DNA of 16,087 nt from Gammaproteobacteria bacterium (GCA_027021095.1 JALUUZ010000088.1:1-16087); one strand, 5' to 3'. Positions 7,086-14,856 are shown, numbered from the stretch's first letter. The notes: generated by a model not told the origin, from the letters alone. A program made the numbers and translations.

Positions 7086-8084
7086 TTACTTGCTGACGTG
7101 CTGGACCATGCGCAGCATGTTGCAGGTGTAGCCGTATTCGTTGTCATACCAGGAAACCACCTTGACGAAAGTCGGATCGAGCGCGATGCCGGCCCCCACG
7201 TCGAAAGTGGACGGTGCAGAATTACCACGGAAATCAGTCGACACCACTTTCTCGTCAGTGTATCCCAGGATCCCTTTCAGTTCCCCCTCTGACGCCGCCT
7301 TCATTGCCGCACAGATGTCATCATACTTGGCCTCGGTGTTCAGCTCGACAGTCAGGTCGACGACTGATACATCGGAAGTCGGTACACGGAACGCCATCCC
7401 CGTCAACTTGCCGTTCAGCTCCGGCAGCACCACGCCCACGGCCTTTGCCGCGCCAGTCGAGGAGGGAATGATGTTTTCCAGGATACCGCGGCCTCCACGC
7501 CAGTCCTTCTGTGACGGTCCATCAACGGTCTTTTGCGTGGCCGTGGCAGCATGTACGGTGGTCATCAATCCGCGCTTGATACCCCACTTGTCGTTCAATA
7601 CCTTGGCGACAGGGGCCAGGCAGTTGGTGGTGCACGATGCGGCCGAAACGATCGCCTGCCCGGCATAGGTCTCATGGTTGACACCGTAAACGAACATCGG
7701 CGTGCCGTCCTTCGACGGTGCACTCTGTACCACCTTCTTGGCGCCGGCGCTGAGATGCGCCTGGCAGCTTTCTTCGGTCAGGAAAAAACCGGTCGACTCG
7801 ATGATCAGTTCGGCGCCGATGTCACCCCATTTCAGGTTGGCGGGATCACGCTCTGCGGTCAACCGGATCGTCTTGCCATTGACGACCAGGTTGTTGCCCT
7901 GTACGGAAATGTCACCATCGAACCTGCCGTGAACGGAATCGTACTTCAACATGTATGCCAGGTACTCGGCATCCAACAGATCATTGATACCGACCACCTC
8001 GATATCAGGAAAGTCCTTTGCGATCGCACGAAATGCCATCCGGCCGATACGGCCGAAGCCATTGATTCCAACTTTAATTGCCAT
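7086..8084 (-). CDS. gap: Glyceraldehyde-3-phosphate dehydrogenase, type I (GapA-like)
   Basis: A 332-residue dehydrogenase that oxidises and phosphorylates glyceraldehyde-3-phosphate to 1,3-bisphosphoglycerate, reversibly. The Rossmann motif is KVGINGFGRIGR (4-15), and the adenine-ribose site GINDLLD (33-38 region) has an acidic residue where NAD-preferring enzymes do. The catalytic Cys151 lies in SAASCTTNC and the assisting His178 in TTVHAATATQ. GPSQKDWRGGRG and SWYDNEYGY are also standard. Overall it resembles E. coli GapA closely along its length, which argues against a purely NADPH-dependent GapB type; coenzyme use was inferred, not shown. TGGAG eight bases upstream supports the ATG at 8084. 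It lies 80 bases after tkt, across a terminator-like hairpin, and 157 bases before pgk. Confidence 0.98.
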   Translation of the reverse strand: MAIKVGINGFGRIGRMAFRAIAKDFPDIEVVGINDLLDAEYLAYMLKYDSVHGRFDGDISVQGNNLVVNGKTIRLTAERDPANLKWGDIGAELIIESTGFFLTEESCQAHLSAGAKKVVQSAPSKDGTPMFVYGVNHETYAGQAIVSAASCTTNCLAPVAKVLNDKWGIKRGLMTTVHAATATQKTVDGPSQKDWRGGRGILENIIPSSTGAAKAVGVVLPELNGKLTGMAFRVPTSDVSVVDLTVELNTEAKYDDICAAMKAASEGELKGILGYTDEKVVSTDFRGNSAPSTFDVGAGIALDPTFVKVVSWYDNEYGYTCNMLRMVQHVSK

Positions 8085-8109
8085 GATTATTCTCCACTAC
8101 CAAGTAAAC

Positions 8110-8149
8110 AAAAACATCCGACACCGGAGACTCATCCGACTCTCCAGTG
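8110..8149 (-). terminator. Terminator-like hairpin between tkt and gap (possible attenuator)
   Basis: On the minus strand, CACTGGAGA (8149-8141) pairs with TCTCCGGTG (8130-8122), nine pairs with one G-U, around a 10-base loop. A run of five T follows at 8114-8110, seven bases after the stem. The octamer GTCGGATG occurs both in the loop and directly after the stem. The separation of stem and T-run makes termination likely to be partial, which would adjust gap relative to tkt. Confidence 0.4.
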
Positions 8150-8164
8150 ATCCAATACGAAACT

Positions 8165-10150
8165 CTACATAAGGTCCTTGATGGTCTTAACGACATTGTT
8201 CACGGTAAAACCAAAGTACTCGAACACCACGTTGGCCGGAGCCGACTCACCGAACGAATCGATGCCGATCACCTTGCCGTCGAGCCCGACATACTTGGCC
8301 CAGAAACCGGTCACGCCGGCTTCGACCGCGACACGTTTCGTGACCGCGCGCGGCAGGACCGACTCCTTGTAGTCGTCATCCTGCGCATCGAACACAGTGG
8401 TGCTGGGCATGGACACGACCCGGACCTTGGAACCAACCTGGCCGGCGGCTTCCATCGCCAGTCCGACTTCAGAGCCGGTGGCGATGACGATCACCTCCGG
8501 GGTGCCGTCACTGTCCTTGAGTATGTAACCGCCGCGGGCGATATTCGCCAGCTGGTCCGCATTACGTTGCTGATGCTCGAGGTTCTGACGCGAAAAGATC
8601 AGACAGCTTGGTCCGTTTTTGCGCTCCAATGCCTGTTTCCAGGCGACCGCCGACTCTACCGCGTCACAGGGGCGCCAGACATGCATGTTTGGAATCATCC
8701 GCAGGGTCGCAGTCTGCTCGACCGCCTGGTGGGTCGGGCCGTCTTCGCCCAGGCCGATCGAGTCATGGGTATAGACGAAAATGCTCGGCACCTTCATCAA
8801 GGCCGCCATCCGCAATGCATTACGCGCATATTCGGAAAACATAAGAAAAGTTGCACCGTAAGGAATAAATCCACCGTGCAGGGCAATACCGTTCATGATC
8901 GCCGACATGCCGAACTCACGCACACCGTAGTAGATGTAGTTACCGTCATGCCCCGGTGCATTGACATCCTTGGAGCCTGACCAGATCGTCAGGTTGGAAC
9001 CCGCCAGGTCGGCCGAGCCGCCCAACAGTTCCGGCAGCAAGGGACCAAAACCGTTCAGCGTGTTTTGTGAAGCCTTGCGGCTTGGAATCGACGCCGCGGC
9101 ACTGACGACCGAGTCGATGAACTCATTGGCCTTGGCCTCCCAGTCGGCCGGCATCTCGCCGCCCAGGCGGCGTTCAAATTCTGCGGCCAGCTCCGGGTGC
9201 GCTTTCTTGTATTCAGCAAACAGTGCCTTCCATTCACTTTCACTTTTTTCGCCCTTGTCGCGCGCATTCCAGCCGTCGTAATATTCCTGCGGAATCACGA
9301 ACGGGTCGTATTCCCAACCGATTTTCTTGCGTGTCGCAACGATCTCATCGTCGCCCAGCGGGGCGCCGTGACACTCTTCCTTGCCTTCCTTGTTGGGCGA
9401 ACCCCAGCCAATCACTGTCTGGCAGCAGATCAGCGTCGGCTTGCCGGTCTCCGCCCGCGCCTGTTCGATCGCCGCCTTGATCTCATCGGCGTTATGGCCG
9501 TCGACCTTCGGGATCACATGCCAGCCGTAGGCCTCGAAGCGCTTGGGCGTGTCATCGGTAAACCAGCCTTGCACTTCACCGTCGATCGAGATGCCGTTGT
9601 CGTCATAGAACGCGATCAGCTTGCCCAGTTTCATGGTACCCGCCAGTGAGCAGGCCTCATGGGAGATACCTTCCATCAGGCAGCCGTCACCAAGAAACAC
9701 GTAAGTATAGTGATCGACGATATTGAAATCGTCACGGTTGAACTGGCCGCCCAAGGTCCGTTCCGCGATCGCCATCCCCACGGCATTGGTAATCCCCTGC
9801 CCCAACGGGCCCGTGGTGGTCTCGACGCCGGGTGCATAACCGTATTCCGGGTGGCCCGGAGTCATCGAATGCAATTGCCTGAACTTCTTGATTTCCTCCA
9901 TTGGCAGTTCGTAGCCGCTCAAGTGAAGAAGCGAATAAATCAACATCGAACCATGCCCATTGGACAAAACGAACCTGTCCCGGTCTACCCACTTGGGGTT
10001 CGAGGGGTTATGTTTCAGATAATCGTTCCACAACACCTCGGCAATATCAGCCATACCCATCGGGGCACCGGGATGTCCGGAATTAGCTTTTTGCACTGCA
10101 TCCATACTCAATGCGCGAATCGCATTCGCTAACTCTCTACGAGATGGCAT
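8165..10150 (-). CDS. tkt: Transketolase
   Basis: A thiamine-diphosphate enzyme of 661 residues that moves two-carbon ketol units between sugar phosphates in the pentose phosphate and Calvin pathways. Domain order is standard. The N-terminal ThDP-binding domain has SGHPGAPMG (24-32), SNGHGSM (63-69), GPLGQG (114-119) and the metal/diphosphate motif GDGCLMEG (154-161). The pyrimidine domain has VREFGM with catalytic Glu412 (410-415) and HDSIGLGEDGPTHQ (462-475), and a C-terminal domain ends the protein. The ATG at 10150 is chosen because AGGAG lies eight bases upstream and MPSRRELANAIRALS matches the usual N terminus; the frame extends 26 codons further with no similarity. It is the first gene of the tkt-gap-pgk-pyk-fba series, with a 466-base untranslated region upstream that is rich in inverted repeats. 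Confidence 0.98.
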   Translation of the reverse strand: MPSRRELANAIRALSMDAVQKANSGHPGAPMGMADIAEVLWNDYLKHNPSNPKWVDRDRFVLSNGHGSMLIYSLLHLSGYELPMEEIKKFRQLHSMTPGHPEYGYAPGVETTTGPLGQGITNAVGMAIAERTLGGQFNRDDFNIVDHYTYVFLGDGCLMEGISHEACSLAGTMKLGKLIAFYDDNGISIDGEVQGWFTDDTPKRFEAYGWHVIPKVDGHNADEIKAAIEQARAETGKPTLICCQTVIGWGSPNKEGKEECHGAPLGDDEIVATRKKIGWEYDPFVIPQEYYDGWNARDKGEKSESEWKALFAEYKKAHPELAAEFERRLGGEMPADWEAKANEFIDSVVSAAASIPSRKASQNTLNGFGPLLPELLGGSADLAGSNLTIWSGSKDVNAPGHDGNYIYYGVREFGMSAIMNGIALHGGFIPYGATFLMFSEYARNALRMAALMKVPSIFVYTHDSIGLGEDGPTHQAVEQTATLRMIPNMHVWRPCDAVESAVAWKQALERKNGPSCLIFSRQNLEHQQRNADQLANIARGGYILKDSDGTPEVIVIATGSEVGLAMEAAGQVGSKVRVVSMPSTTVFDAQDDDYKESVLPRAVTKRVAVEAGVTGFWAKYVGLDGKVIGIDSFGESAPANVVFEYFGFTVNNVVKTIKDLM

Positions 10151-10198
10151 ATCAAGACTCCTATATCTATTAGTCGAATTCTTCTTACAGTCGTGCCC

Positions 10199-10220
10199 CG
10201 GGCAACCACCCGCTTGCCCG
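10199..10220 (-). other. Hairpin in the tkt leader
   Basis: CGGGCAA (10199-10205) and TTGCCCG (10214-10220) form a perfect 7-bp stem with an 8-base loop, ending 48 bases before the tkt ATG. There is no following T-run. If transcription starts upstream it would fold in the tkt 5' leader; a role is not known. Confidence 0.4.
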
Positions 10221-10264
10221 CCAATCATTCTTGGACCAAAAAGGCTTCAAATAAACACCCTACC

Positions 10265-10288
10265 GGGGTTGAAACACACTTCAACTCC
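10265..10288. promoter_or_regulatory. Inverted repeat upstream of tkt, candidate operator
   Basis: GGGGTTGAA (10265-10273) and TTCAACTCC (10280-10288) are 9-base arms with one mismatch, around a 6-base centre; the inner GTTGAA/TTCAAC arms are perfect. The total length and symmetry suit a dimeric transcription factor. It lies 115-138 bases upstream of the tkt start. A LysR-type regulator such as CbbR is one idea from the gene content, but no regulator gene is in the window. Confidence 0.4.
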
Positions 10289-10616
10289 GTAAATCATTCA
10301 TATCGGAAAATATTACGAGACCAACCTGTGCCAGCCGGAAATTATCATATTGAATTCTTTTGGATCGTCTATTCTCGCCTACTTCATCCTTTTCAGCAAT
10401 AGAAATCATCTTGCATATCAAATGCTTTTTTAATACTGTGCCGGCAACGCAGGCACTGCCGCCGGCCTGTTTGCCAACGACAAGATTAAGTCCTTGAAAA
10501 CTGGAAAAAACCGTTTACTTACTAAAAATTTCCAATACGGCAATTAAAAATACTGTTCTTAAGGGCTGGCCCAACAGCGGAGGAGCACACGGCGCATCCT
10601 GCCGTGCACAACACGG

Positions 10617-11180
10617 CTAAGCTGACTGCTGCGCCTTCCACTTGATCGAGCAACCCATACTGGGAATCTGCTGTTCCGGCCCCTTGCCGGTTCTGGCGAT
10701 CTGCACCATCGCCTTGAACAAATCACGCTCAGCATTCTCCGCTGTCTGCTTGCGGCTGGCATCGAGCCGGCCACGGTACTGCAAACGCAACTCAGCGTTG
10801 TAGCCAAAAAAATCCGGCGTGCAGACAGCCCCATAGGCCTTGGCGACTTCCTGGGTTTCATCCAGCAGATAAGGAAACGGGTAGTCGTACTGCTGCGCGA
10901 TTTTTTGCATATTGGCAAACGAATCATCAGGGTAGTTGGCTACATCATTCGACATGATCGCCACACTGTTGATCCCGTATTCCTTCAGTTCTCGCGTATC
11001 CCTGACCAGGCGGCTGCGTATCGCCTTGACATAAGGACAGTGATTACAAATAAACATCACCAGCAGGCCATTCTCTCCGCGGCACTCTGCCAGTGTCCAG
11101 CGCCTGCCATCCACACCCGGCAGGTCGAACTCGATTGCCGGTTTACCGAACTCACACACAGGGGTCTCAAGACTGACCAT
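10617..11180 (-). CDS. Redoxin-domain protein (thioredoxin-fold, PRX-like with CNHC motif)
   Basis: A cytoplasmic thioredoxin-fold protein of 187 residues in the AhpC/TSA-redoxin superfamily, in the PRX_like1 type group. The redox motif is ICNHCPYV with Cys45 and Cys48, in place of the CGPC of thioredoxins; the cis-proline region is VCTPDFF (119-125), bringing another cysteine, Cys120, next to Pro122. The conserved end IPSMGCSIKWK (172-182) adds Cys177. Four conserved cysteines in all suggest disulfide chemistry, but the substrate is not known. The ATG at 11180 has GGAGG five bases upstream; a more upstream in-frame ATG at 11198 lacks such a site. It is monocistronic, divergent from metK, and separated from tkt by 436-467 bases, so a link to carbon metabolism is not implied. 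Confidence 0.88.
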   Translation of the reverse strand: MVSLETPVCEFGKPAIEFDLPGVDGRRWTLAECRGENGLLVMFICNHCPYVKAIRSRLVRDTRELKEYGINSVAIMSNDVANYPDDSFANMQKIAQQYDYPFPYLLDETQEVAKAYGAVCTPDFFGYNAELRLQYRGRLDASRKQTAENAERDLFKAMVQIARTGKGPEQQIPSMGCSIKWKAQQSA

Positions 11181-11262
11181 TGTTTCCTCCACTACCATCG
11201 CTGAAAACCGGTATCTTAGCCTGCCAGGGTTTCAGGAAACAACTAAAATCGTTTTATTGCGC

Positions 11263-11307
11263 AACATGAACCCACTGCAGCACGCTTCGGCAGACGTCAT
11301 GTTTTTT
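11263..11307 (+). terminator. Orphan terminator-like hairpin upstream of metK
   Basis: AACATGA (11263-11269) and TCATGTT (11297-11303) form a perfect 7-bp stem, followed by an unbroken T-run at 11302-11307. The 27-base interior can form a second CTGC/GCAG helix. The T-run exists only on the plus strand. No plus-strand gene precedes it, so it would end either a metK leader or a small RNA started in 11181-11262. Confidence 0.4.
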
Positions 11308-11356
11308 GCAAGATAGTTATGAAATAATACTCAATAAAAGGTAAAATAAGCGGGAT

Positions 11357-11386
11357 TTGATCCGTCTGTTTCAAGGTAGATATAAC
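11357..11386 (+). promoter_or_regulatory. Candidate sigma70 promoter for metK
   Basis: TTGATC (11357-11362) and TATAAC (11381-11386) are 18 bases apart, matching 4 and 5 of 6 consensus positions. Transcription would start near 11393, leaving a leader of about 19 nucleotides that holds AGGAAG at 11398-11403 before the metK ATG. If this is the main promoter, the hairpin at 11263-11307 is outside the metK message. Confidence 0.4.
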
Positions 11387-11411
11387 CCATTGTAATTAGG
11401 AAGATATTTTT

Positions 11412-12578
11412 ATGCCAAACCAAACTCTCTTTACCTCCGAGTCGGTGTCGGAAGGGCATCCGGACAAAGTCGCCGACCAGATTTCCGACGCGGTCCTGGA
11501 CGCCATCCTGGCCGATGATCCCGGCGCACGGGTTGCCTGCGAAACGCTGGTCAAAACCGGCATGGTCATGATCGCCGGTGAGATCACGACCAGCGCCTGG
11601 GTGGACCTCGAGGATATCGTGCGCCAGACCGTAAAGGAAATCGGCTATAACAGCTCCGAGATGGGATTCGACTGGGAATCCTGCGCCGTGCTCAATGGCA
11701 TCGGCAAACAGTCTCCTGATATCGCGATGGGGGTCGATGAATCCAGCGACCATGAGCAGGGGGCCGGCGACCAGGGGTTGATGTTCGGCTATGCGACCAA
11801 CGAGACAGACGTGCTGATGCCTGCGCCGATCACCTATGCACACAGGCTGGTCAAACAGCAGGCTGAAGTCCGCAAGAAGGCCCTGCTGCCGTGGCTGCGC
11901 CCGGACGCCAAGAGCCAGGTCACCTTTCGTTATGAAGACAACAAACCGGTCGGAATCGATGCGGTCGTGTTATCGACACAACACAATCCCGATGTCTCCA
12001 ACCAAGATATCTACGACGGCGTCATGGAGGAAATCATCAAAAAGGTGCTGCCCGCACAGTGGCTGAGCAAGGACACCAAAGTCTATATCAATCCTACCGG
12101 GCGCTTCGTGATCGGCGGGCCTGTCGGCGACTGCGGGCTGACCGGGCGCAAGATCATCGTCGATACCTATGGCGGCATGGCCCGTCATGGAGGCGGCGCC
12201 TTCTCCGGCAAAGATCCTTCCAAGGTCGACCGCTCCGCCGCCTACGCCGGCCGTTATGTGGCGAAGAACATCGTTGCCGCCGGGCTTGCCGACAAATGCG
12301 AGATCCAGGTCTCCTATGCAATCGGCGTCGCCGAGCCGACATCGATCAGCCTGGAGACATTCGGTACGGCACATATCGATGAAGCAAGGATCGTGCAGCT
12401 GGTCCGCGAACATTTCGACCTGCGCCCGAAGGGCATGGTCAGCATGCTCGACCTGCTGCGGCCGATCTACAAACAGACCGCGGCCTACGGACACTTCGGG
12501 CGAACGGAAAGCAGCTTCAGCTGGGAGCAGACCGACAAGGCGGAAGCCTTGAAAATGGAAGCTGGACTAGTCAACTGA
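11412..12578 (+). CDS. metK: S-adenosylmethionine synthetase
   Basis: A cytoplasmic enzyme of 388 residues, close to the 384 of E. coli MetK, that makes S-adenosylmethionine from methionine and ATP with release of phosphate and diphosphate. The ATP/methionine-site motif GHPDKVADQISD is at 15-26, the signature GAGDQG at 117-122, and the glycine-rich phosphate loop GGGAFSGKDPSKVDRSAAY at 260-278. The N terminus MPNQTLFTSESVSEGHPDK is typical, and AGGAAG lies nine bases before the ATG. It heads metK-ahcY-metF; ahcY starts 24 bases after the stop with no promoter space, so the two are almost certainly cotranscribed. Confidence 0.98.
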   Translation: MPNQTLFTSESVSEGHPDKVADQISDAVLDAILADDPGARVACETLVKTGMVMIAGEITTSAWVDLEDIVRQTVKEIGYNSSEMGFDWESCAVLNGIGKQSPDIAMGVDESSDHEQGAGDQGLMFGYATNETDVLMPAPITYAHRLVKQQAEVRKKALLPWLRPDAKSQVTFRYEDNKPVGIDAVVLSTQHNPDVSNQDIYDGVMEEIIKKVLPAQWLSKDTKVYINPTGRFVIGGPVGDCGLTGRKIIVDTYGGMARHGGGAFSGKDPSKVDRSAAYAGRYVAKNIVAAGLADKCEIQVSYAIGVAEPTSISLETFGTAHIDEARIVQLVREHFDLRPKGMVSMLDLLRPIYKQTAAYGHFGRTESSFSWEQTDKAEALKMEAGLVN

Positions 12579-12602
12579 ATCTATGCACAGGAGAAACAGA
12601 AC

Positions 12603-13913
12603 ATGAACCAACCGGTAGAAAACCTCAGTCCGGACTACAAAGTCGCTGACATCAGCCTCGCCGAATGGGGCAAGAAAGAAATCTCGATCGCCGAATCGGA
12701 AATGCCAGGGCTGATGGCGCTGCGCGAGGAATACAAAGGGAAGTTCCCACTCAAAGGCGCACGTATCGCCGGCTGCCTGCATATGACCATCCAGACGGCG
12801 GTCTTGATCGAAACATTGATCGAGCTGGGTGCAGAAGTTCGCTGGTCCTCGTGCAATATCTTTTCGACCCAGGATCACGCCGCGGCGGCGATCGCCGCCC
12901 AGGACATCCCGGTCTTTGCCTGGAAAGGTGAAACCGAAGAGGAGTTCCTCTGGTGTATCGAACAGACTATTTTCGGGCCCAACGGCTGGCGCCCGAACAT
13001 GATTCTCGACGACGGCGGTGACCTGACACTGATGATGCATGAAAAATACCCCGAGCTGCTCAAGGACGTCAGGGGACTGTCCGAAGAAACCACGACCGGC
13101 GTGCACCGGCTGCATGAGATGGCAAACAAGGGTGAACTCAAGACGCCGGCGATCAATGTCAATGACTCGGTCACCAAGTCCAAGTTCGACAATCTCTACG
13201 GCTGCCGTGAATCGTTGATCGACGGCATCAAGCGCGCCACCGATGTCATGGTCGCCGGCAAGATCTGCGTCGTGCTTGGTTACGGTGATGTCGGCAAAGG
13301 CTGTGCGCAGGCCTACCGGGGTATGGGCGCGACCGTCTGGGTCACCGAAATCGATCCGATCTGCGCACTGCAGGCGGCGATGGAAGGCTACCGCGTGGTA
13401 CACATGGACGATGCGGCCTCCGAAGGGGACATCTTCGTCACCACCACCGGCAACATCGACGTCATCACCCACGAGCACATGCTGAAGATGAAAAACGAAG
13501 CGATCGTCTGTAATATCGGCCATTTCGACTCAGAAATCGATATCGCTTCACTGCGCCAGTACACTTGGGAGGAGATCAAGCCCCAGGTGCATCATGTGAT
13601 CTTTCCTGACGGCAAACGTATCATCGTGCTGGCAGAGGGCCGCCTGGTCAATCTCGGTTGCGCAACCGGACACCCAAGCTTCGTGATGTCAGCATCGTTT
13701 ACCAACCAGGTCATCGCCCAGATCGAACTGTTCAACAACCCGGACAAGTATGAAAACAAGGTCTATGTCCTGCCGAAACACCTGGATGAAAAGGTTGCAC
13801 GCCTGCACCTGAAGAAAATCGGTGCCAAGCTCACCAGGCTGACTCAGAAACAGGCCGACTACCTGAATCTGAACATCGACGGACCCTATAAACCTGAAAT
13901 CTACCGCTACTAG
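12603..13913 (+). CDS. ahcY: Adenosylhomocysteinase
   Basis: An NAD-dependent enzyme of 436 residues that reversibly splits S-adenosylhomocysteine into adenosine and homocysteine, relieving product inhibition of methyltransferases. Substrate-side motifs are GCLHMT (57-62), SSCNIFSTQDH (82-92), DDGGD (136-140) and NDSVTKSKFDN (187-197) with the active lysine and aspartate. The NAD site is GYGDVGKG (226-233). NIGHFDSEID and the C-terminal KPEIYRY, whose Lys and Tyr reach the neighbouring subunit's NAD, are also present (the commoner form is KPDHYRY). The length and alignment match the compact animal-type form, without the roughly 40-residue insertion seen in plant and several pseudomonad enzymes. 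AGGAG lies nine bases before the ATG. It sits between metK and metF. Confidence 0.98.
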   Translation: MNQPVENLSPDYKVADISLAEWGKKEISIAESEMPGLMALREEYKGKFPLKGARIAGCLHMTIQTAVLIETLIELGAEVRWSSCNIFSTQDHAAAAIAAQDIPVFAWKGETEEEFLWCIEQTIFGPNGWRPNMILDDGGDLTLMMHEKYPELLKDVRGLSEETTTGVHRLHEMANKGELKTPAINVNDSVTKSKFDNLYGCRESLIDGIKRATDVMVAGKICVVLGYGDVGKGCAQAYRGMGATVWVTEIDPICALQAAMEGYRVVHMDDAASEGDIFVTTTGNIDVITHEHMLKMKNEAIVCNIGHFDSEIDIASLRQYTWEEIKPQVHHVIFPDGKRIIVLAEGRLVNLGCATGHPSFVMSASFTNQVIAQIELFNNPDKYENKVYVLPKHLDEKVARLHLKKIGAKLTRLTQKQADYLNLNIDGPYKPEIYRY

Positions 13914-13919
13914 CCACGA

Positions 13920-13975
13920 GTCGGCACACTGCCGCGGGCTGCGCTGTCAGCCCGCGCAGTTCACCTGACACCGAC
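13920..13975 (+). other. Structured ahcY-metF intergenic region
   Basis: CGCGGGCTG (13933-13941) and CAGCCCGCG (13948-13956) form a perfect 9-bp GC-rich stem with a 6-base loop. GTCGG (13920-13924) and CCGAC (13971-13975) can close an outer helix around it. A competing small stem, CGGCA/TGCCG (13922-13934), shares bases with both. No T-run follows, so it is not an intrinsic terminator. The outer helix ends eight bases before the metF ATG and overlaps the place where a Shine-Dalgarno should be. It does not match the SAH riboswitch core as I know it. Confidence 0.5.
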
Positions 13976-13983
13976 GAATACCA

Positions 13984-14838
13984 ATGACCGAAAAAACGAG
14001 ATACTTCAGCTTTGAGTTTTTCCCGCCGAAAACGGACAAGGGAAAAGAAAAGTTCCGCACCACCCTGAAAACACTGGGCAGGTTCAAGCCGTATTATTTT
14101 TCCGTGACCTTTGGCGCCGGCGGCAGCACCCAGCAGGGCACCTACGATACGGTGACCGAGATTCAACGCAGTGGCCACCAGGCTGCACCCCACCTGTCCT
14201 GTATCGGCTCCACCCGGGAAAATGTTCTCGCGCTGTTGAACCGCTACCGTGACGCCGGGATCAACCGGCTTGTCGCGCTACGCGGCGATATGCCCTCTGG
14301 AATGCAGTCGGCCGGCGAGTTCCGGTACGCCAGCGAACTGATCGAATTTATCCGCCGGGAGACAGGCGACCATTTCTATATCGAAGCTGCCGCCTACCCT
14401 GAATTTCATCCCCAGGCGCTTTCGCCTGACGCCGACATCGAGAACTTCAAGCGCAAGATCGATGCCGGGGCCAATGGCGGCATCACACAGTATTTCTATA
14501 ACACCGACGCCTACTTTCGCTTTATCGATGACTGTCACAAGATCGGGGTCGACGCACCGATCGTACCCGGGATCATGCCGATCACCAACTACATCCAGTT
14601 GAGCCGCTTTTCCGACATGTGCGGTGCTGAAATCCCACGCTGGATCCGCAAACGCCTGCAGGCCTATGCAGACGACACCGTGTCACTGCGTGCCTTCGGC
14701 GAGGACGTCGTCGCCGCCATGTGTGAGACCCTGCTGCACCATGGCTGCCCCGGGCTGCACTTTTACACGATGAATCAGGCAGATGCAGTCTCCGCGCTGT
14801 GGCAGCGGCTGGAATTGTCACGCTATCAGCGGGCGTAG
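13984..14838 (+). CDS. metF: Methylenetetrahydrofolate reductase
   Basis: An FAD enzyme of 284 residues, the usual bacterial catalytic-domain length, that reduces 5,10-methylene- to 5-methyl-tetrahydrofolate, the methyl source for methionine synthesis. Family motifs: SFEFFPPK (9-16) with the catalytic glutamate Glu11, VTFGAGGST (41-49), ALRGD (98-102) with the folate-binding aspartate, AAYPE (136-140), and AGANGGITQYFYN (161-173) with the conserved glutamine. The C-terminal PGLHFYTMNQAD closes the barrel as in relatives. The ATG at 13984 is where similarity begins, but no clear Shine-Dalgarno precedes it, and a foldable region lies directly upstream. It is 70 bases after ahcY and 18 before the thioredoxin-TPR gene, so probably in one message. 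Confidence 0.97.
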   Translation: MTEKTRYFSFEFFPPKTDKGKEKFRTTLKTLGRFKPYYFSVTFGAGGSTQQGTYDTVTEIQRSGHQAAPHLSCIGSTRENVLALLNRYRDAGINRLVALRGDMPSGMQSAGEFRYASELIEFIRRETGDHFYIEAAAYPEFHPQALSPDADIENFKRKIDAGANGGITQYFYNTDAYFRFIDDCHKIGVDAPIVPGIMPITNYIQLSRFSDMCGAEIPRWIRKRLQAYADDTVSLRAFGEDVVAAMCETLLHHGCPGLHFYTMNQADAVSALWQRLELSRYQRA

Positions 14839-14856
14839 TACACTAGGCTACCGACA

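Larger units (their letters stand above)
10151..10616. other. Intergenic region upstream of tkt, 466 bases, no gene seen
   Basis: No open frame here looks coding. The region should carry the promoter of the tkt operon, but several candidate minus-strand hexamer pairs are all mediocre (for example TTGGTC and TATGAA near 10322-10295). It is mostly AT-rich, broken by a GC-rich inverted repeat (GCCGGC at 10440-10445 and 10461-10466, 15-base loop). A small hairpin at 10601-10617 (GCCGTG/CACGGC) overlaps the stop of the redoxin gene and lacks a U-tract. Confidence 0.5.

Noticed and set aside
10440..10466. GC-rich inverted repeat (GCCGGC arms) as a terminator for the redoxin gene
   Set aside because: It has no T-run on either strand and lies over 150 bases downstream of the stop codon.
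11292..11299. AGACGTCA, close to the MetJ operator box AGACGTCT
   Set aside because: MetJ needs tandem 8-base boxes; the flanking octamers do not match, and the bases lie inside the terminator-like hairpin.
12579..12602. Riboswitch or promoter between metK and ahcY
   Set aside because: Only 24 bases, almost all taken up by the ahcY ribosome site.
12567..13523. Open frame of 318 codons antisense to ahcY
   Set aside because: The sense strand encodes a complete, highly conserved adenosylhomocysteinase. The antisense product has no recognisable domain and arises from GC-rich codon bias.
13914..13983. SAH riboswitch between ahcY and metF
   Set aside because: The conserved GAGG-GCGCTGC core as I know it is absent, and SAH riboswitches normally precede ahcY rather than follow it. 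The structure is reported only as an unassigned fold.
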